DNA of 64,000 nt from Mastigamoeba balamuthi (GCA_902651635.1 CACRSC010000001.1:128733-192732); one strand, 5' to 3'. Positions 11,407-24,536 are shown, counted from the stretch's first letter. The notes: generated from the letters alone by a model not told the origin. Made by a program: numbers and translations.

Positions 11407-13165
11407 ATGGCGGAGGCCGCGCTGCGGAAAAAGTACGAGGACCTGCTGAAGTTCGGGCAGTCGCACCCGGACCTGTACCACCAGAACCTCAACAAACTCC
11501 GCCGCCTCATCCTCCTAGAGGGCCTCCCCCCGCAGTCGCAGGTGAGCGCCAACCGACACTCGCTCCGCTCTGCAAAACGCGGTGGGCAAACCGCCACCCC
11601 AATTTTGCCTGCGGACCAAATCAAACCAAAATCACCCCCGTAAAAATCTTCTCCGCTGCCTCCGCTGCCTCCGCTGCCCCTCTCTGGCGCAGGCGGAGAA
11701 GGACAATGTGGAGTTCAAGTGCTCGCTGCGCGGCAGGGTGTGGAAGATCCTCCTGGGGGTCAAGTCGGTCAGCGCCCAGCGGTACACGCGGCTGGTCTCG
11801 CGCGGGCCGTCGCTCCAGTCGGACAAGATCGACCGCGACAAGGACCGCACGTTCCAGCATGACACGGTTCTCCCACCGCTCACACCGCCCCCCGCCGCGT
11901 CTGCCGCGCGCGACACTGACGCGGGGCCCCGCGGCAGTCGTTCCACAGCGTGGTGTCGCAGCAGAAGCTGTGCAGGATGCTCAACGCGTACGTGCACAGG
12001 TCGTTTGACCTGAGCGCCGAGGGGACCAGCGGGTACGTGCAGGGCATCAACGCCATCGCGGGCGCGATGCTCTACGTGCTGCCCGAGGTCGACGCCTCGG
12101 AGGTGCTGCACTGCGTCGTGCACGAGCACCTGCCGCAGTACTTTGCGCTCAACCTGCCCGGCGTCCACAAGGCCCTCGCCATCACCGCTGCCGCCTTGCG
12201 TCTCTTCGACCCCACCCTCTACGAGCACCTGACGGCCTTTGGCTTCCACCCCCAGCTCATAACGCACTGTGCGCCCCCTTCCCCTTCCCTGACCACGCAA
12301 TCGCAGGCGCAATCCCCCTTGGCGTACCCCTCCACTTGCCACCGCCGCTGGGCTGGCAGGTCATCCCCCCGCATGGCGAGGGAAGGGTGGATACTCCCCT
12401 CTGGGCGCGCAAGTGATGGCCACTGCGACTACTATGTTTGCCCGCGCATGCAGATTAGTTACTCAGCCCCCTTTCCCTCCTGTGTTCCGCCTTCGGACAC
12501 AACGGCTGGCGTATGCGGGGTGGCAGTGGTCCTCAGCCTCGGGACGTCCACCCCGCCACTAGAAGAGGTGCTGCACATCTGGGACTTTGTGTTTGCGTTT
12601 GGCTTCGCGATGGTGCCCCTCGTCGCGGCCGCCCAGATCGTCGTCATGCGAGACCAGCTCCTCGCCCACAAGACAAGGCACATACATACCCTGCCCAGGC
12701 AGGGGGTCCCTTCCCTCTGGCCGTTGCTGACACGCGTGGCGCAGCCCGTGCGCGCTGCTGAGGACGATGCCGAGGCTCGAGGCGGCCAAGATCGTCTCGG
12801 TGGCCACAGCGATGGTCAGGCAGCTGCCGGACGACGTGTGGGCGCTGGCCGTGGCGCACGGCTACGACCCGCTGGTGGACGTCAGGGGCCTCGAGCCCGA
12901 GCGCATCGCAGGGTCGGTACCTCCTCCCTGCGGTGACCACTGGGCCCGCCATGAAATATCCGACCAGTATTCCGATCGCAGGAATCCATGGTTCCTGCTT
13001 TCGCGGAGTATCTGGACGGGATATTTTATTGCGCGGGCAATCACACGACTGACCTGATGCCGAAACCGCGATCGCAGGACTGCTGTGGACTTGGCTCCGG
13101 CGAACATGAACGCCGCGCGCGAGGTCGCCAGAGGCAAGCCGAGGCGCGTCGGAGGAACCTTGTGA
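11407..13165 (+). CDS. BUB2: BUB2/Cdc16-like TBC-domain GTPase-activating protein
   Basis: Exons 11407-11541, 11693-11866, 11938-12268, 12527-12677, 12745-12912 and 13078-13165 give about 348 residues, close to yeast BUB2 (306) and fission yeast Cdc16 (299). Signature segments are GYVQGINAIAGAMLYVLPE (the TBC YQxG-type glutamine finger), STPPLEEVLHIWDFVFAFG and ALLRTMPRLEAAKIVSVAT. With Byr4/Bfa1, BUB2 and Cdc16 inactivate Tem1/Spg1 and hold back mitotic exit and septation. The TBC arginine-finger region near RGRVWKILLG is present. Intron 12678-12744 uses a GC donor (AAG|GCACAT); without it no in-frame join exists. The last donor (12913) is weak but is the only one giving a prompt stop. Confidence 0.88.
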
Positions 13166-13344
13166 TTTCTAAAAATACAATGTACGCAGTTGCTATTCCG
13201 AGGCAACTGCCCCCCAAAACCCCTACCACCAACACAAAGATTTTTGGCACGAGATATCACCACCGTACACGTGTCGGCGCGGAGGAAATATCCATTCCTG
13301 TTGATTCACTTCCCCCTCAGGTCTATTTTCTCAGCCGCCCAAAA

Positions 13345-15071
13345 ATGGCTGCGCGCTGCTGTGCCCTCGCCGTCGTCTTCCTGGCGCTCTCGCCGCACCC
13401 CGCGCGCAGCCTGTCGATGCGCAGCGACCTCTTCCAGTCGCTGCCCGACGCTGGTCCCCAGCGCCTGCGCGCCGTGGCCTCTGCGATGTTCCGGCGGGCC
13501 TACGACGCGTACCTCTCCCACGCCTTCCCCCACGACGAGCTGCGGCCCGTGACCTGCTCGGGCGCCGACCCCTTCGGCTCCTACGCGGCGACGCTCGTAG
13601 ACGCGCTGGACGCGCTGGTGGTGCTCGGGGAGGAGGCCGAGTTCGAGCGCGCCTGCTCGCTGGTCCTCGAGCGCGTCCGCTTCGACGCGGACCGCAACGT
13701 CAGCGTCTTCGAGACCAACATCCGCGTCGTCGGGGGCCTGCTCAGCGCGCACCTGCTGGCCGTCGACCGCGGCCTGCTGGAGCCCGCGGCTCGCGAGGGT
13801 CTGCTGGCGCTGGCCCGCGAGGTGGCCGACCGGCTGCTGCCCGCGTTCGACACGCCCACGGGGATCCCCTACGGGACCGTCAACCTGCGCCACGGCGTGC
13901 CGCCCGGGGAGACGCCCGTGACGTCGCTGGCGGGCGCGGGGACGTTCGCGCTGGAGTTCGGGGCGCTGAGCAGGCTGACGGGCGACTGGGCGTACGAGAG
14001 GGCCGCCCGCAGGGCCGCGCGGGCGCTCTGGGCGAGGCGCTCGGAGCACGGGCTGCTGGGCAACCACGTCGACTCGGGGACGGGCCGCTGGGTCGCCCAG
14101 GACGCGCTCATCGGGGCCGCGGGCGACAGCTTCTACGAGTACATGTTCAAGGCCGGCCTCTACTTCAACGACGGCGAGTACCAGGCCATCTTCGAGGGCG
14201 CCTACGCCGCCGTCCTCGCGAAGCTCCGCAAGGGCGCGTGGTACCTGCCCGCCTCGATGCGCACCGGCGCGACGACGGGCTCGGCGCACGACTCGCTCGC
14301 GTGCTTCTGGCCGGGGCTGCAGGTGCTCGCGGGGCACGTGGTCGACGCGGCCGGCACGTTCCAGGCGTACATGGGGCTCTGGAACCTCTACGGCGCGATG
14401 CCCGAGCACTGGAACCTCGCCACCAGGCGCGTGTCGTCGCCCGCCTACCCGCTGCGCCCCGAGCTCGCCGAGAGCTGCTTCTACCTGTCGACGGTGTTCC
14501 CCGAGGAGCGCCACGTGCACGCGTTCCAGGGCATGTGCAGAGACATCATCGAGGCCATCGAGCACTTCTGCAGCGCCAAGTGCGGCTACGCGTCGGTAAT
14601 ACACTTCCGGGCGGGCGGACCCCCCGCGGCGCTCACACCAGTGAGCAGCTGCTGGACGTGAGGAACCACGCGCAGGACAACCAGATGCACAGCTACTTCC
14701 TCGCGGAGACGGCCAAGTACCTCTACCTGCTCTACGACGAGGACAACTTCGTGCGCAAGGGCAACTACATCTTCACCACCGAGGGCCACGTGTTCCCCAT
14801 GAGGTACGACTTCATGGTCAACAGCAAGCCCGCGGTCATGCTGCAGTGCCCCGTGGACGGCATGTTCAAACAGGAGCAGGCGCCGCAGCCAGAAAGCGGC
14901 GCCGATGCCACCGCATCTGCCGAGCCGTCTGGGCCGGCGCCCGAGGCGCAGCAAGAGCAGGCAGTTGAGGCAGAGCCTACGAAGCTCAACGACAGTGGTG
15001 CCACAGAAACTGGACAGGAGCAGCCTCATGTAACCGCCGAGCAGCAACAGCAGGAGCAGCAACAACAGTAA
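13345..15071 (+). CDS. EDEM: EDEM-like glycoside hydrolase family 47 mannosidase (ER-associated degradation)
   Basis: Exon 1 (13345-14595) and exon 2 (from about 14642-14649 to 15071) give about 557 residues. A signal peptide precedes the (alpha/alpha)7 catalytic domain: FPHDELRPVTCSGADPFGS, TLVDALDALVVLG, FETNIRVVGGLLSAHLL, GTVNLRHGV, FYEYMFKAGLYF, YPLRPELAESCFYL and SYFLAETAKYLYLLYD. These are the EDEM blocks, with the catalytic acids in DELRP, SFYEY and LRPELAES. EDEM proteins trim mannose from misfolded glycoproteins in the ER and pass them to ERAD. The C-terminus ends in an acidic, Gln-rich tail with no HDEL-type signal. The splice junction is ambiguous by a few codons. Upstream, GAGATATC (13251) and GAAATATCC (about 13286) match the recurrent promoter-like element. 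Confidence 0.93.
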
Positions 15072-15112
15072 TAGCAGAATCAGATCTTGGAGTTCCAGCC
15101 TTAATGTACATG

Positions 15113-18100
15113 TTAGAGCCATACGACACTGACGCTGCGCTCAAGGTCTGGAAGGTCGTTGAGGTCGCAGTGGCAGAAGTTCTTGCAGTGCTCAAAGTCG
15201 GACGTCTGCGTGCAGTCCTCGCCGTTGGTGCAGGGAAGCAGGAAGTCCGCGTAGCCTGCGTGGCGGTACACGAACCTGTGCACCGGGTCGAGGATACCGG
15301 GACACCTGCCGTCGACGAGCGAGCACGTGCACTCGCTCTTGATCAGGTGGAAGTACTTGGACATGTGCTCTGCGCTTCGCTTCTTCGTGCAGGACTCGCC
15401 GTCGAGGCAGGCGTGCATAAACTTGCGGCAGTGCTGCTCGTCCGGACGCCAGAAGCAGAGCGGGCAGAGCATGGGATTCTTACAGACCCTTTGGGCGTCC
15501 ACGACAACGACAGAGCACGTGCTCTCCACCGACTGCACAAGTCTTTGCGCCTCAAGCAGAGTCCTCCGCTGCTTGGTCTTGATGCCATCCACCAAAGAAG
15601 GCACCTCCTCTAGGCTCCTCTTACGGGACTCTAGTAGCGCAACGTAGTCCCAGCAGGCGTTCTGTTGATGTGCATAAGTGAGTGTGACGGTAGCGTAAGT
15701 GCCCAGGGACTGGAACTTACGCAGCATCCAACGAAGGCGTTGTGGAGCCTGAAGAGGACATTCACTTGCAGAGCGAGGTCCGAGTGGTAGGGCTTTGCCA
15801 CTGCGGGCGAGGATAGATGTGAGCTCACCACAAGAAGGGGCAGGGTAGGGAACGGGCTTACGTTCGTCCTCGAGAGAAGACAGCTGGGCGTCCATATCGG
15901 ACAGGAGAGCCTCGACGGTCGTCGCTTTCTCCGGCACACTGGGGATGTCGAAGGCCTCGCTAAACTTATCCTGAGTCGCCTTGTTTGGCTCGAAGCCGTT
16001 CTGCAGCGCGTCGAGCACGAGCGCGTCGACCTTCTTCTCCCCCGCGTTGCGGGCCTGCACCAGCGCAGCTGCCACAGACACCGGGCCGCCCAGCCACTCC
16101 CAGAAGAACAGCGGGCACTTGAGTTCAACCACTTTGGCCGCGGCAGCTCTGAGAGGCTCATATGAGTCCTTGGAGCCGATCGGGGGCTGCCAGTGCGCAG
16201 ACGCACGTTTTCGCTGTCGCCAAGCTCGCGAGAGTCACGCCGATCGAGTCCCTCATGCGAACGTACGCCGCGGCCAGCTTCGAGATCTCCGCAGAGGCGT
16301 TGTTGTACCTCTCCACCACCACCTGCAGCTGACATTCAGAACCCACCAACAGAGGTGGTGGAGGAGAGGGTGCGCTCGCAAGAGCACCTGCGGGCTTGGC
16401 GGCTGGTCGTCCAGGGCGAGCTCCTCAAACGGCCCCTCGGGCTTGGTCGTTGTGGCTGCCATGACAGCGCTCTCGCCAGCAGGCTCGGCGCCAGGCTCCG
16501 GCTGCGAGGCCTCCACTACCGGCTTGCTGGCCTCGACGTCGACGACAGCATCGGGGCGCAGGAACGGGTCATCGAGCAGACTCGGGAAAGACGCCCTCTC
16601 CTTGACGTTTCTGTTTGCCGAGCGCTCGTCAAAACCAGAGGCCAACCGAGCACAACGCGGACGCACTCCCTGAGGAGCTTGGCGACGAAGCGCCTGCACT
16701 CGTCCGAGTACGGGAGGTCGCCCGGGAGCTCGAAGCCGCCGGCCATCTTGTCCATCTTCTCGCGGAACTCGGAGCGCGTGAGGGCGTCGACCGTCCCCTT
16801 GCCGACGAGCAGCTCGTACGCGATGACGCCAAACGACCAGATGTCGACCTGCAACGTGTACGTCTGGTCCCTGCGCGCGTGCATGACCTCGGGCGCCATC
16901 GTCAGCAGCGTTCCTGCGCGGACGCGGCGCAAAGCCGGAAAAACCCGTCCAGAAGCGCGGACGAGGCGCAAAACGGAATTGCCTTAGTACGGAAGTGGGT
17001 TCCGAGAAGCGATTTTCGGCGCACCAACGTACGACTGCCCAACGTCGGCCTCTCTCGAGAGCCCCAGGTCCGCAACTGAGTTGGCAGGACGCCCGTCAGG
17101 GTCAGGCGTGTGCCGTGCGCTTCGTCGTGCGCGGGTGGGGGTTTTTNNNNNNNNNNNNNNNNNNNATGCGCAGGGGCCGCGCGCACTCTTGAGGGTGAGG
17201 AGGCCCGTCTGGGGGTCGCGCTTGTAGAAGATGTTGGCGAGCTTGAGGTCCCTGTGCATCACGCGGCTCTGCCACAAGTAGTACAGTCCCTGCGCTGCAC
17301 ATACGCACATTCACATACACACGTACATACATACAGCCACGCCCACACATTGCCCTAGTGAGACAACGGAACCCACTCACCACGGGGGGACGCACCCAGC
17401 TGGCCGCACCACCCGCGGACGACGGCCTCGCGGCGGGGCCCGGGCTCCGGGAGCACCTGGGCGGCGTACTGCTCGAGGCTGCCGTCGCAGAGCTCCATGA
17501 CGATGACGGCCATCGTCAGGGGCACTCCCTCCCTGCCCCCTTCCCTCTGCGCAGGAGCCAGCACCGCCGTTGTGAGCAGCGCACAGGAGAGCACCCTCCT
17601 CCCCCCTCCCCCCCCGCACTGCGCCACGCACGATGACATCGAGGCAGGCGACGATGTTGGGGTGCGAGAGGCGCGACGTGATGTCCAGCTCGCTCAGCGC
17701 GTACTGCGGGGGCACCGCGCACAGAGCAGCGAGTGAGGTACCGCCCAAGCAAACGCCAGAGCGCAGCGCCCCCAGGCCGCTCGCCGGGAGGGGGCGGAGA
17801 GAGTGGGCGAGGAGGGAAGCGGCGGCTAACAGAGTGGGGGGCAATGCGGGCGCAGCAGAGGAAGAAAAAGAGGAAGAGCGGAGGGGGCGAAGGGGAAAAG
17901 ATGGGGGAAGAGAAGGCCGGGAGGCTGAGGGGGCAGCGGGGGGGGGGTGGCAGGGACCTTGACGGTGGCCCCGCGCAGCTTGGAGATGTCGATGACCTTG
18001 ATGGCGCACTGCGCGCCGTCGCTGTCGCGCGTCCCGCGGAAGACCTGCGGTTGCGCGCCCAGCCAGCGGGCCGTGAGGGGGCTGCGGGGCCACTGAGGGC

Positions 18101-18234
18101 AGCAAGAGGGGCAGTGGGGGGGCAGCGCGGACGACGGAGAAGGAGCCGGAGCCCAGGAGGGACACGAGGCGGTAGCCCGCCGCGCCCAGGGTCGCCAGGT
18201 GCTTGGGGGTGAGGAGGCCGCCGACCGGTTCCAT
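15113..18234 (-). CDS. ULK/Atg1-like Ser/Thr kinase with C-terminal tandem PBZ-like zinc fingers
   Basis: Twelve exons (18234-18133, 18044-17958, 17703-17632, 17546-17396, 17294-17187, 17075-17025, 16913-16667, 16610-16388, 16328-16207, 16148-15862, 15800-15721, 15661-15113) join in phase through every intron to give 692 residues. The kinase (about 20-295) has the loop LGSGSFSVV, lysine in CAIKV, HRDLKLAN, DLG in place of DFG, MAPEV and VDIWSFGVIAYELLVGKG; the C-lobe resembles ULK/Atg1. A helical region (about 350-500) follows. The last exon carries CxnC-x7-H-x5-H units at about 576-593, 595-615, 623-644 and 654-674; the second and fourth have C-x5-C-x7-H-x5-H spacing, like poly(ADP-ribose)-binding zinc fingers. 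The combination would couple a signalling kinase to ADP-ribose sensing (inference). A 19-N gap lies in the fifth intron. Confidence 0.83.
17147..17165. other. Short assembly gap (19 N) in a kinase intron
   Basis: A run of N lies between the exons ending at 17187 and starting at 17075 on the reverse strand. The coding frame is unaffected, since both splice sites lie outside it. Confidence 0.98.
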
Positions 18235-19644
18235 CGGAGGGACCTACTCTCACTGCGATAAAAGAAACGATGACTTGATATTTCGGCCACACCCGGAAAA
18301 TATCGCGTCGACAGTCTCATTTTTCTCGTTTCCGAAATCCGGAGTGCTCGGGGAACAGGGGGAACACAGCCGCTCTCTCTCTCCCTCTGCGGGGCGGCCG
18401 AGGGCGACGCGTGGCACGGGGCCCTCCTGATGGGGGGCCTACCAGGTCGTGTGGCCTCGTGGTCCCCTGGCGAGCTCGCACAGCCCCCCCCCCCCGCTCT
18501 GTTGTGCGCCGTGACGGAGGGCCGCCCGAGTGGCGCACTGGTGCGAGCAGAGTTGGCCGTGGTCTCGGGCGTCCCAGACAGTCAGTGCGGACTGCAGAGG
18601 TCCATGCCGAGGCGCTGACCCCAGGAGTGGGCTGCCCGCTGCTAGCCGGCAGTGCCGCCCAGACCTGCCCCCCCCCCCTTGCGGGAGGCGCTCGCTGTTG
18701 CCGAATGCGGGAGGGGGGCCAGAGCGAGGGCGCTGGGCGGCGTGGTGCCGCGAGTGGGCTCGGCCGGTGCTACTGCGGATGAGGGGGGGTCAGAGCGCAG
18801 CAGAGAGCGCCTGCGGTCCGCGGTGGGTATGACGGCCACCGGGGGCCTCTTGAGCACGCGCGAGCGACCCTGCGCGGCTATCGCGATGCGCCCGGATACG
18901 AGCACGAGGGACGAAACGCCCTACGCTGCTCGCAGGAATGAGATATCAATATCTCGTGGGATATTGGTATCCCCGGACGCTCTATTTTTGGTCGCATAAG
19001 CCCAAGATGGAAATGCTGGCCCAGACCATCCCATAACAATGTGCCATCCCCACCTTCATAAAACCGCTTGCCCGTCCGTCTGGATTTCTCACTCCCGCCT
19101 CTGCACTCAAGGCGGAGAGTCATTATTGTACCAGGCCTTCGGGCCTTGGGCTGCCGCCGGGTGTCCCAACACCCGTGTTGGCTTGTGCGTCTGAGCCTCT
19201 GGGGTCCAGCAACTGGCGAGGGCCAGTCCCCACTGCGCATCAGTCTGCTTGCTTGGGGAGTTGCTCTGATGCCTCCCTGGGCGCTGCCCTCGAGGCGGCC
19301 GAACAAAAAGTCCCGCTAAGGCTAGTTCCAGAGCCCCACCATGGCGGCCCCTGACATTCTGCCCCCTGCTGGCGAGGGTGCGCAGAGTGCTCCAGGGGAA
19401 GTTGTGGGCTCCAAGGCTGAAAGGACTTCCCCTGGACGAGCAGAGCAGGGGTTTTAATTCCAAAGACAAGTAGGGGGGAGCCCCCTGAGGGGGCTTCCAG
19501 GGGGGAAAACCACTCAAATCCAAAGACAAGATTTCGGTCTTCACAGACCCTGAACGAGACGAATCTCACTGATGCTCACAAAAGCCGAGCCCTGGGTGGC
19601 ATGCTTTTGCGATGTATGTTCGACTCGGCACAGTCGGAAGCAGA
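18235..19644. other. Gene-poor stretch with hairpins and short repeats
   Basis: No exon chain or family match is supported in these 1410 bases; the open frames are short and lack the codon bias of the neighbours. Visible structure: TGATATTTCGG and AAATATCGCG just upstream of the kinase (about 18278 and 18298), two adjacent hairpins at 18940-18973, a GCCCCC-TGA-GGGGGC hairpin near 19479, and TCCAAAGACAAG repeated at 19459 and 19519. It may hold a non-coding RNA or a lineage-specific gene that I cannot identify. Confidence 0.4.
18940..18973. promoter_or_regulatory. Twin inverted repeats built on GATAT/ATATC
   Basis: GAGATAT-CA-ATATCTC (18940-18955) and GGGATA-TTGG-TATCCC (18958-18973) are two perfect-stem hairpins, two bases apart, both centred on the ATATC element seen upstream of many genes here. 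They may be a dimeric protein-binding site or an RNA fold. Role unknown. Confidence 0.4.
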
Positions 19645-20662
19645 TCACGAGTGCTGGTTGTTTACGGGCTGGGGCTTGTCTGACGCCAAGATGAACATGA
19701 CAAACGGCTCGTGGGTGCTGCAAAGCGTCTGCCACACCACTGGCCCCTTGGTGACGGTTCTCGTGCTCATGAGGAATGCACAGTAACCAGGAACGTGGAT
19801 GTTCACGTACACGCCCCCGCCGTCTCCGTTCCTGACTTGCCCCATCAGAATTTGAAGGCTTGCAGCAAAGCCTGCGTGCCAGCTGTTGGTGAGAAGCTCG
19901 CCGAGGGACTCGATGAGGTCAGGTCCGCCGTTGGGGGGGCCCTCGAGCGGGAACACCTTCACACTGGCGCACAGGCAGTTCCTGGTGACCCGATGGAAAA
20001 GGTCGTAGCAGTGGACGACATCCTGGTCGCTGTCGAGTTCCCACGTGATACCGAAGGGAGAGGGGTGCCCTATCTGCTCCGCCATCGCCCTCGTGTGCTT
20101 GGTGTCGGGTGCATTGTAGTCGACTCGGACACGGTACGTCCTGATGCACTGCGACCTTATGCGGATTCCGAGCCACCTGTTCCAGGTTCCTAGCAGGACC
20201 CCCTGAGCAACGATCTCTGCACAGGCATGCGGACATGCGATGTTAGTCTAATTCAAATTCGCAAGGTAATTCGAATCGGCAACAGGCTGCGGACTGGCAC
20301 ATACCGCCATAGAATACCACTATTGCCAGCGGCACGATGGGAAAACAGATGAGGCAGAACACCAGCGTGGACACCGGCAGGACACCGTGCAGGAGGGGGA
20401 ACAGCACCCCGAAGAAAACGGGGGAGAAAGGCAGGCCAGGGATCATCCTTGTGGCGAACTTCGCGATGCCCCGCGCGGCCACCGGGCAGGCAGTGAGGGC
20501 GATGACGTAGAGTGCCAGTGTCGCGATCATGGAGAGCAGTTCCGATGTTTTCAGGGGGGAGGGAGGGCTATGCTCTTCACTGGGGTACGCACAAGAAAAA
20601 AAATGAGCCCCGTATTCGAAGCGTGCAACGTGCATCGGTAGATACTCCAGTGTGCTGACCAT
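19645..20662 (-). CDS. Membrane protein of unknown family
   Basis: Two exons (20662-20305 and 20216-19645; donor GTATGT) give about 309 residues. The N-terminal third has hydrophobic segments: MIATLALYVIALTACPVAA (about 46-64), then FSPVFFGVLFPLLHGV and VSTLVFCLICFPIVPLAIVV. The remaining ~190 residues form a soluble domain with beta-like character (GTWNRWLGIRIRSQC; GGGVYVNIHVPGYCAFLMS; EPFVMFILASDKP). I do not recognise the family. The soluble domain could be an ectodomain or a cytosolic globular domain. The exact start is uncertain; downstream methionines are possible. Confidence 0.68.
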
Positions 20663-20836
20663 TCGTAGGCTGCGGCTTGGATCATCTCTGTCGCGTCAGG
20701 GGTTTCTCACCCATCACTCTGTCTCCATTGAGGGATGCCCTCCAACTGTATTCGCAAAGGGGCGCAAATTGAACGCGGTCGGCGCAACACAGTCTGCGTT
20801 GAAGCACAGGTGGCTTTGTTGCCGCGCTCTTGGCAG

Positions 20837-23149
<2,313 letters not shown>

Positions 23150-23365
23150 CTTGCCTGCTCGACTCGCACACCGGACTTTCTAGACGCCCCTGTCCCAGCC
23201 ACCGGAGAATTTATTATGATCGGTGAATCTATCGGGAAAATAAAGGGGCTGTGCGTTGCAACATCAATGATTTTCAGACCGCTGTGTATTGTTGGCCTCC
23301 TGCGAGCAATAACGGGTTCTTCCCGAAATCTATTGCCTTGAGTCGTGGCGGGTGTGCTCCCTTGG

Positions 23366-24189
23366 CTATGGTTTCGGGCCCAGGGTCAATCCCGTGAAGA
23401 CGACAATCAATACGCCGCGGAGGAGAGGCTTCACAGCACCGCTGGGCATCAGGTAGAGCTCCAGGGTCGCCACCGTGTGGGCAATGAGGCCGACCATCGG
23501 CCTCAGGCGCACGGGCAGGCCTGGCGCGTACTTTGTCGCGGCAGCAGCGCACCCAGCAAGCGAGCACAGCACGGGGAGCAGGCGCGAGATCCCGTGGGCG
23601 CAGACGAACGCGTGGAACACCTTGAGCACCAGCTGAACGTACCACAGATGCGCGGCTGTTGTGGCAGGCAGCGCGGGGCCGACCCAGTTGGCTCTGATAA
23701 GCAGAGGGCCGAGGCCGAACAAAGGGTTGAAGAAGAAGGTCACAACTGTCGTTCCCGTCACCGCCAGGGTGTCGCTGGCACTCCAGTGCGTCTCTCGGGT
23801 GATCCGCAGTGGCATGGAGGCCAAAAACACGGCTGCCAGCGTGAGGAGCTTGGCAACAAAGACGCAGGCGAACGGCAGGGGCACGAAGGCCAGCACGAGC
23901 AGCCAGTACACCACCACCACGAGGACCTGTGAGCAAGGAGTCGGCAGGCCCGAGTACACGGCAGGAGCGGTGGTCCCGCGGGCCAGGTGGGACCTCAGCG
24001 TGCGGTGCCACGAGCGGCAGACGAGGGAGGCCGAGGCGAGGTCCCTGCGGGAGAGGTGCTGCAGCACGAGGTCCGTGCAGTAGTCGTCGAGCTCGGGCAG
24101 AAAATCACGCGACTGCCGCGACGCCCAGTTGCACAGGCTCTCGCGCGTGTCGCGCAGAAGCTCACAACGGGGACCCAGAGCGTCGCCAT
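23366..24189 (-). CDS. F-box plus multi-transmembrane protein, paralogue 1
   Basis: Predicted exons 24189-24166 and 24112-23366 give about 256 residues. The F-box-like start reads LPELDDYCTDLVLQHLSRRD, then LASASLVCRSWHR, and is followed by about six hydrophobic segments (QVLVVVVYWLLVLAFVPLPF; FVAKLLTLAAVFLASM; DTLAVTGTTVVTFFF; LLIRANWVGPALP; PLLRGVLIVVFTGLTLG). F-box proteins normally link substrates to SKP1-cullin ligases; a membrane-embedded F-box protein could mark membrane or ER clients (inference). It is paralogous to the gene at 27875-28726. The 53-nt intron (GTGAGC...CGGCAG) covers sequence that is coding in the paralogue, so a recent frame change repaired by splicing, or an error, is possible. 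Confidence 0.66.
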
Positions 24190-24536
24190 GTGTCGGGCAC
24201 CCACAAATTCCGAACGTCGAATTGAGCGGAGAAGATAGAGCGATCTTTTTGGTAATGTACGCTGCGACATCACGCTCTATTGCGTTGGATCACGGCGTGG
24301 TAGGCGGATCGTGTAGTTACACCATTGTAGGATTGTCCGGAAAGTCCGGAAAGACCGGAAAGAGAGCACGAAGAAGTCTGAGACTGTAAACTGTACGTGT
24401 GCTTTGTTCTCTGTTCCTTGGAAGAGAGTCCATAAATTCACACAAGGCGGGGACCAGAAAGCAATGCGAGAGAGGATGTCGGTGATTGTAGACAATTGAA
24501 TGTGCAAGCACCCGACCGAGGGGGTTTAGTGCGAAA
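24190..24536. other. Intergenic spacer with a 9-bp tandem repeat
   Basis: This stretch lies upstream of F-box paralogue 1 and downstream of the sugar transporter 3' end. TCCGGAAAG/ACCGGAAAG occurs three times in tandem at 24336-24362. Nothing else is recognised. Confidence 0.4.

Noticed and set aside
12269-12526. Coding continuation of BUB2 exon 3 (the frame is open)
   Set aside because: Splicing 12269-12526 restores the conserved spacing before STPPLEEVLHIWDF; the read-through segment is unlike any TBC protein.
15113-16148. A separate zinc-finger gene downstream of the kinase
   Set aside because: Exons 9 to 12 continue the kinase frame through good splice sites with matching phases, and no internal ATG with an upstream element marks a new start. 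A single gene is preferred, with RNA proof still lacking.
18411-18782. Short forward frames in the gene-poor stretch
   Set aside because: Arg/Gly/Pro/Ser composition is what random GC-rich DNA gives; no conserved motif.
24336-24362. Three TCCGGAAAG-type units as an ETS-like regulatory site
   Set aside because: Only a 27-bp microsatellite-like run; no second instance was noticed in the window to support a function.
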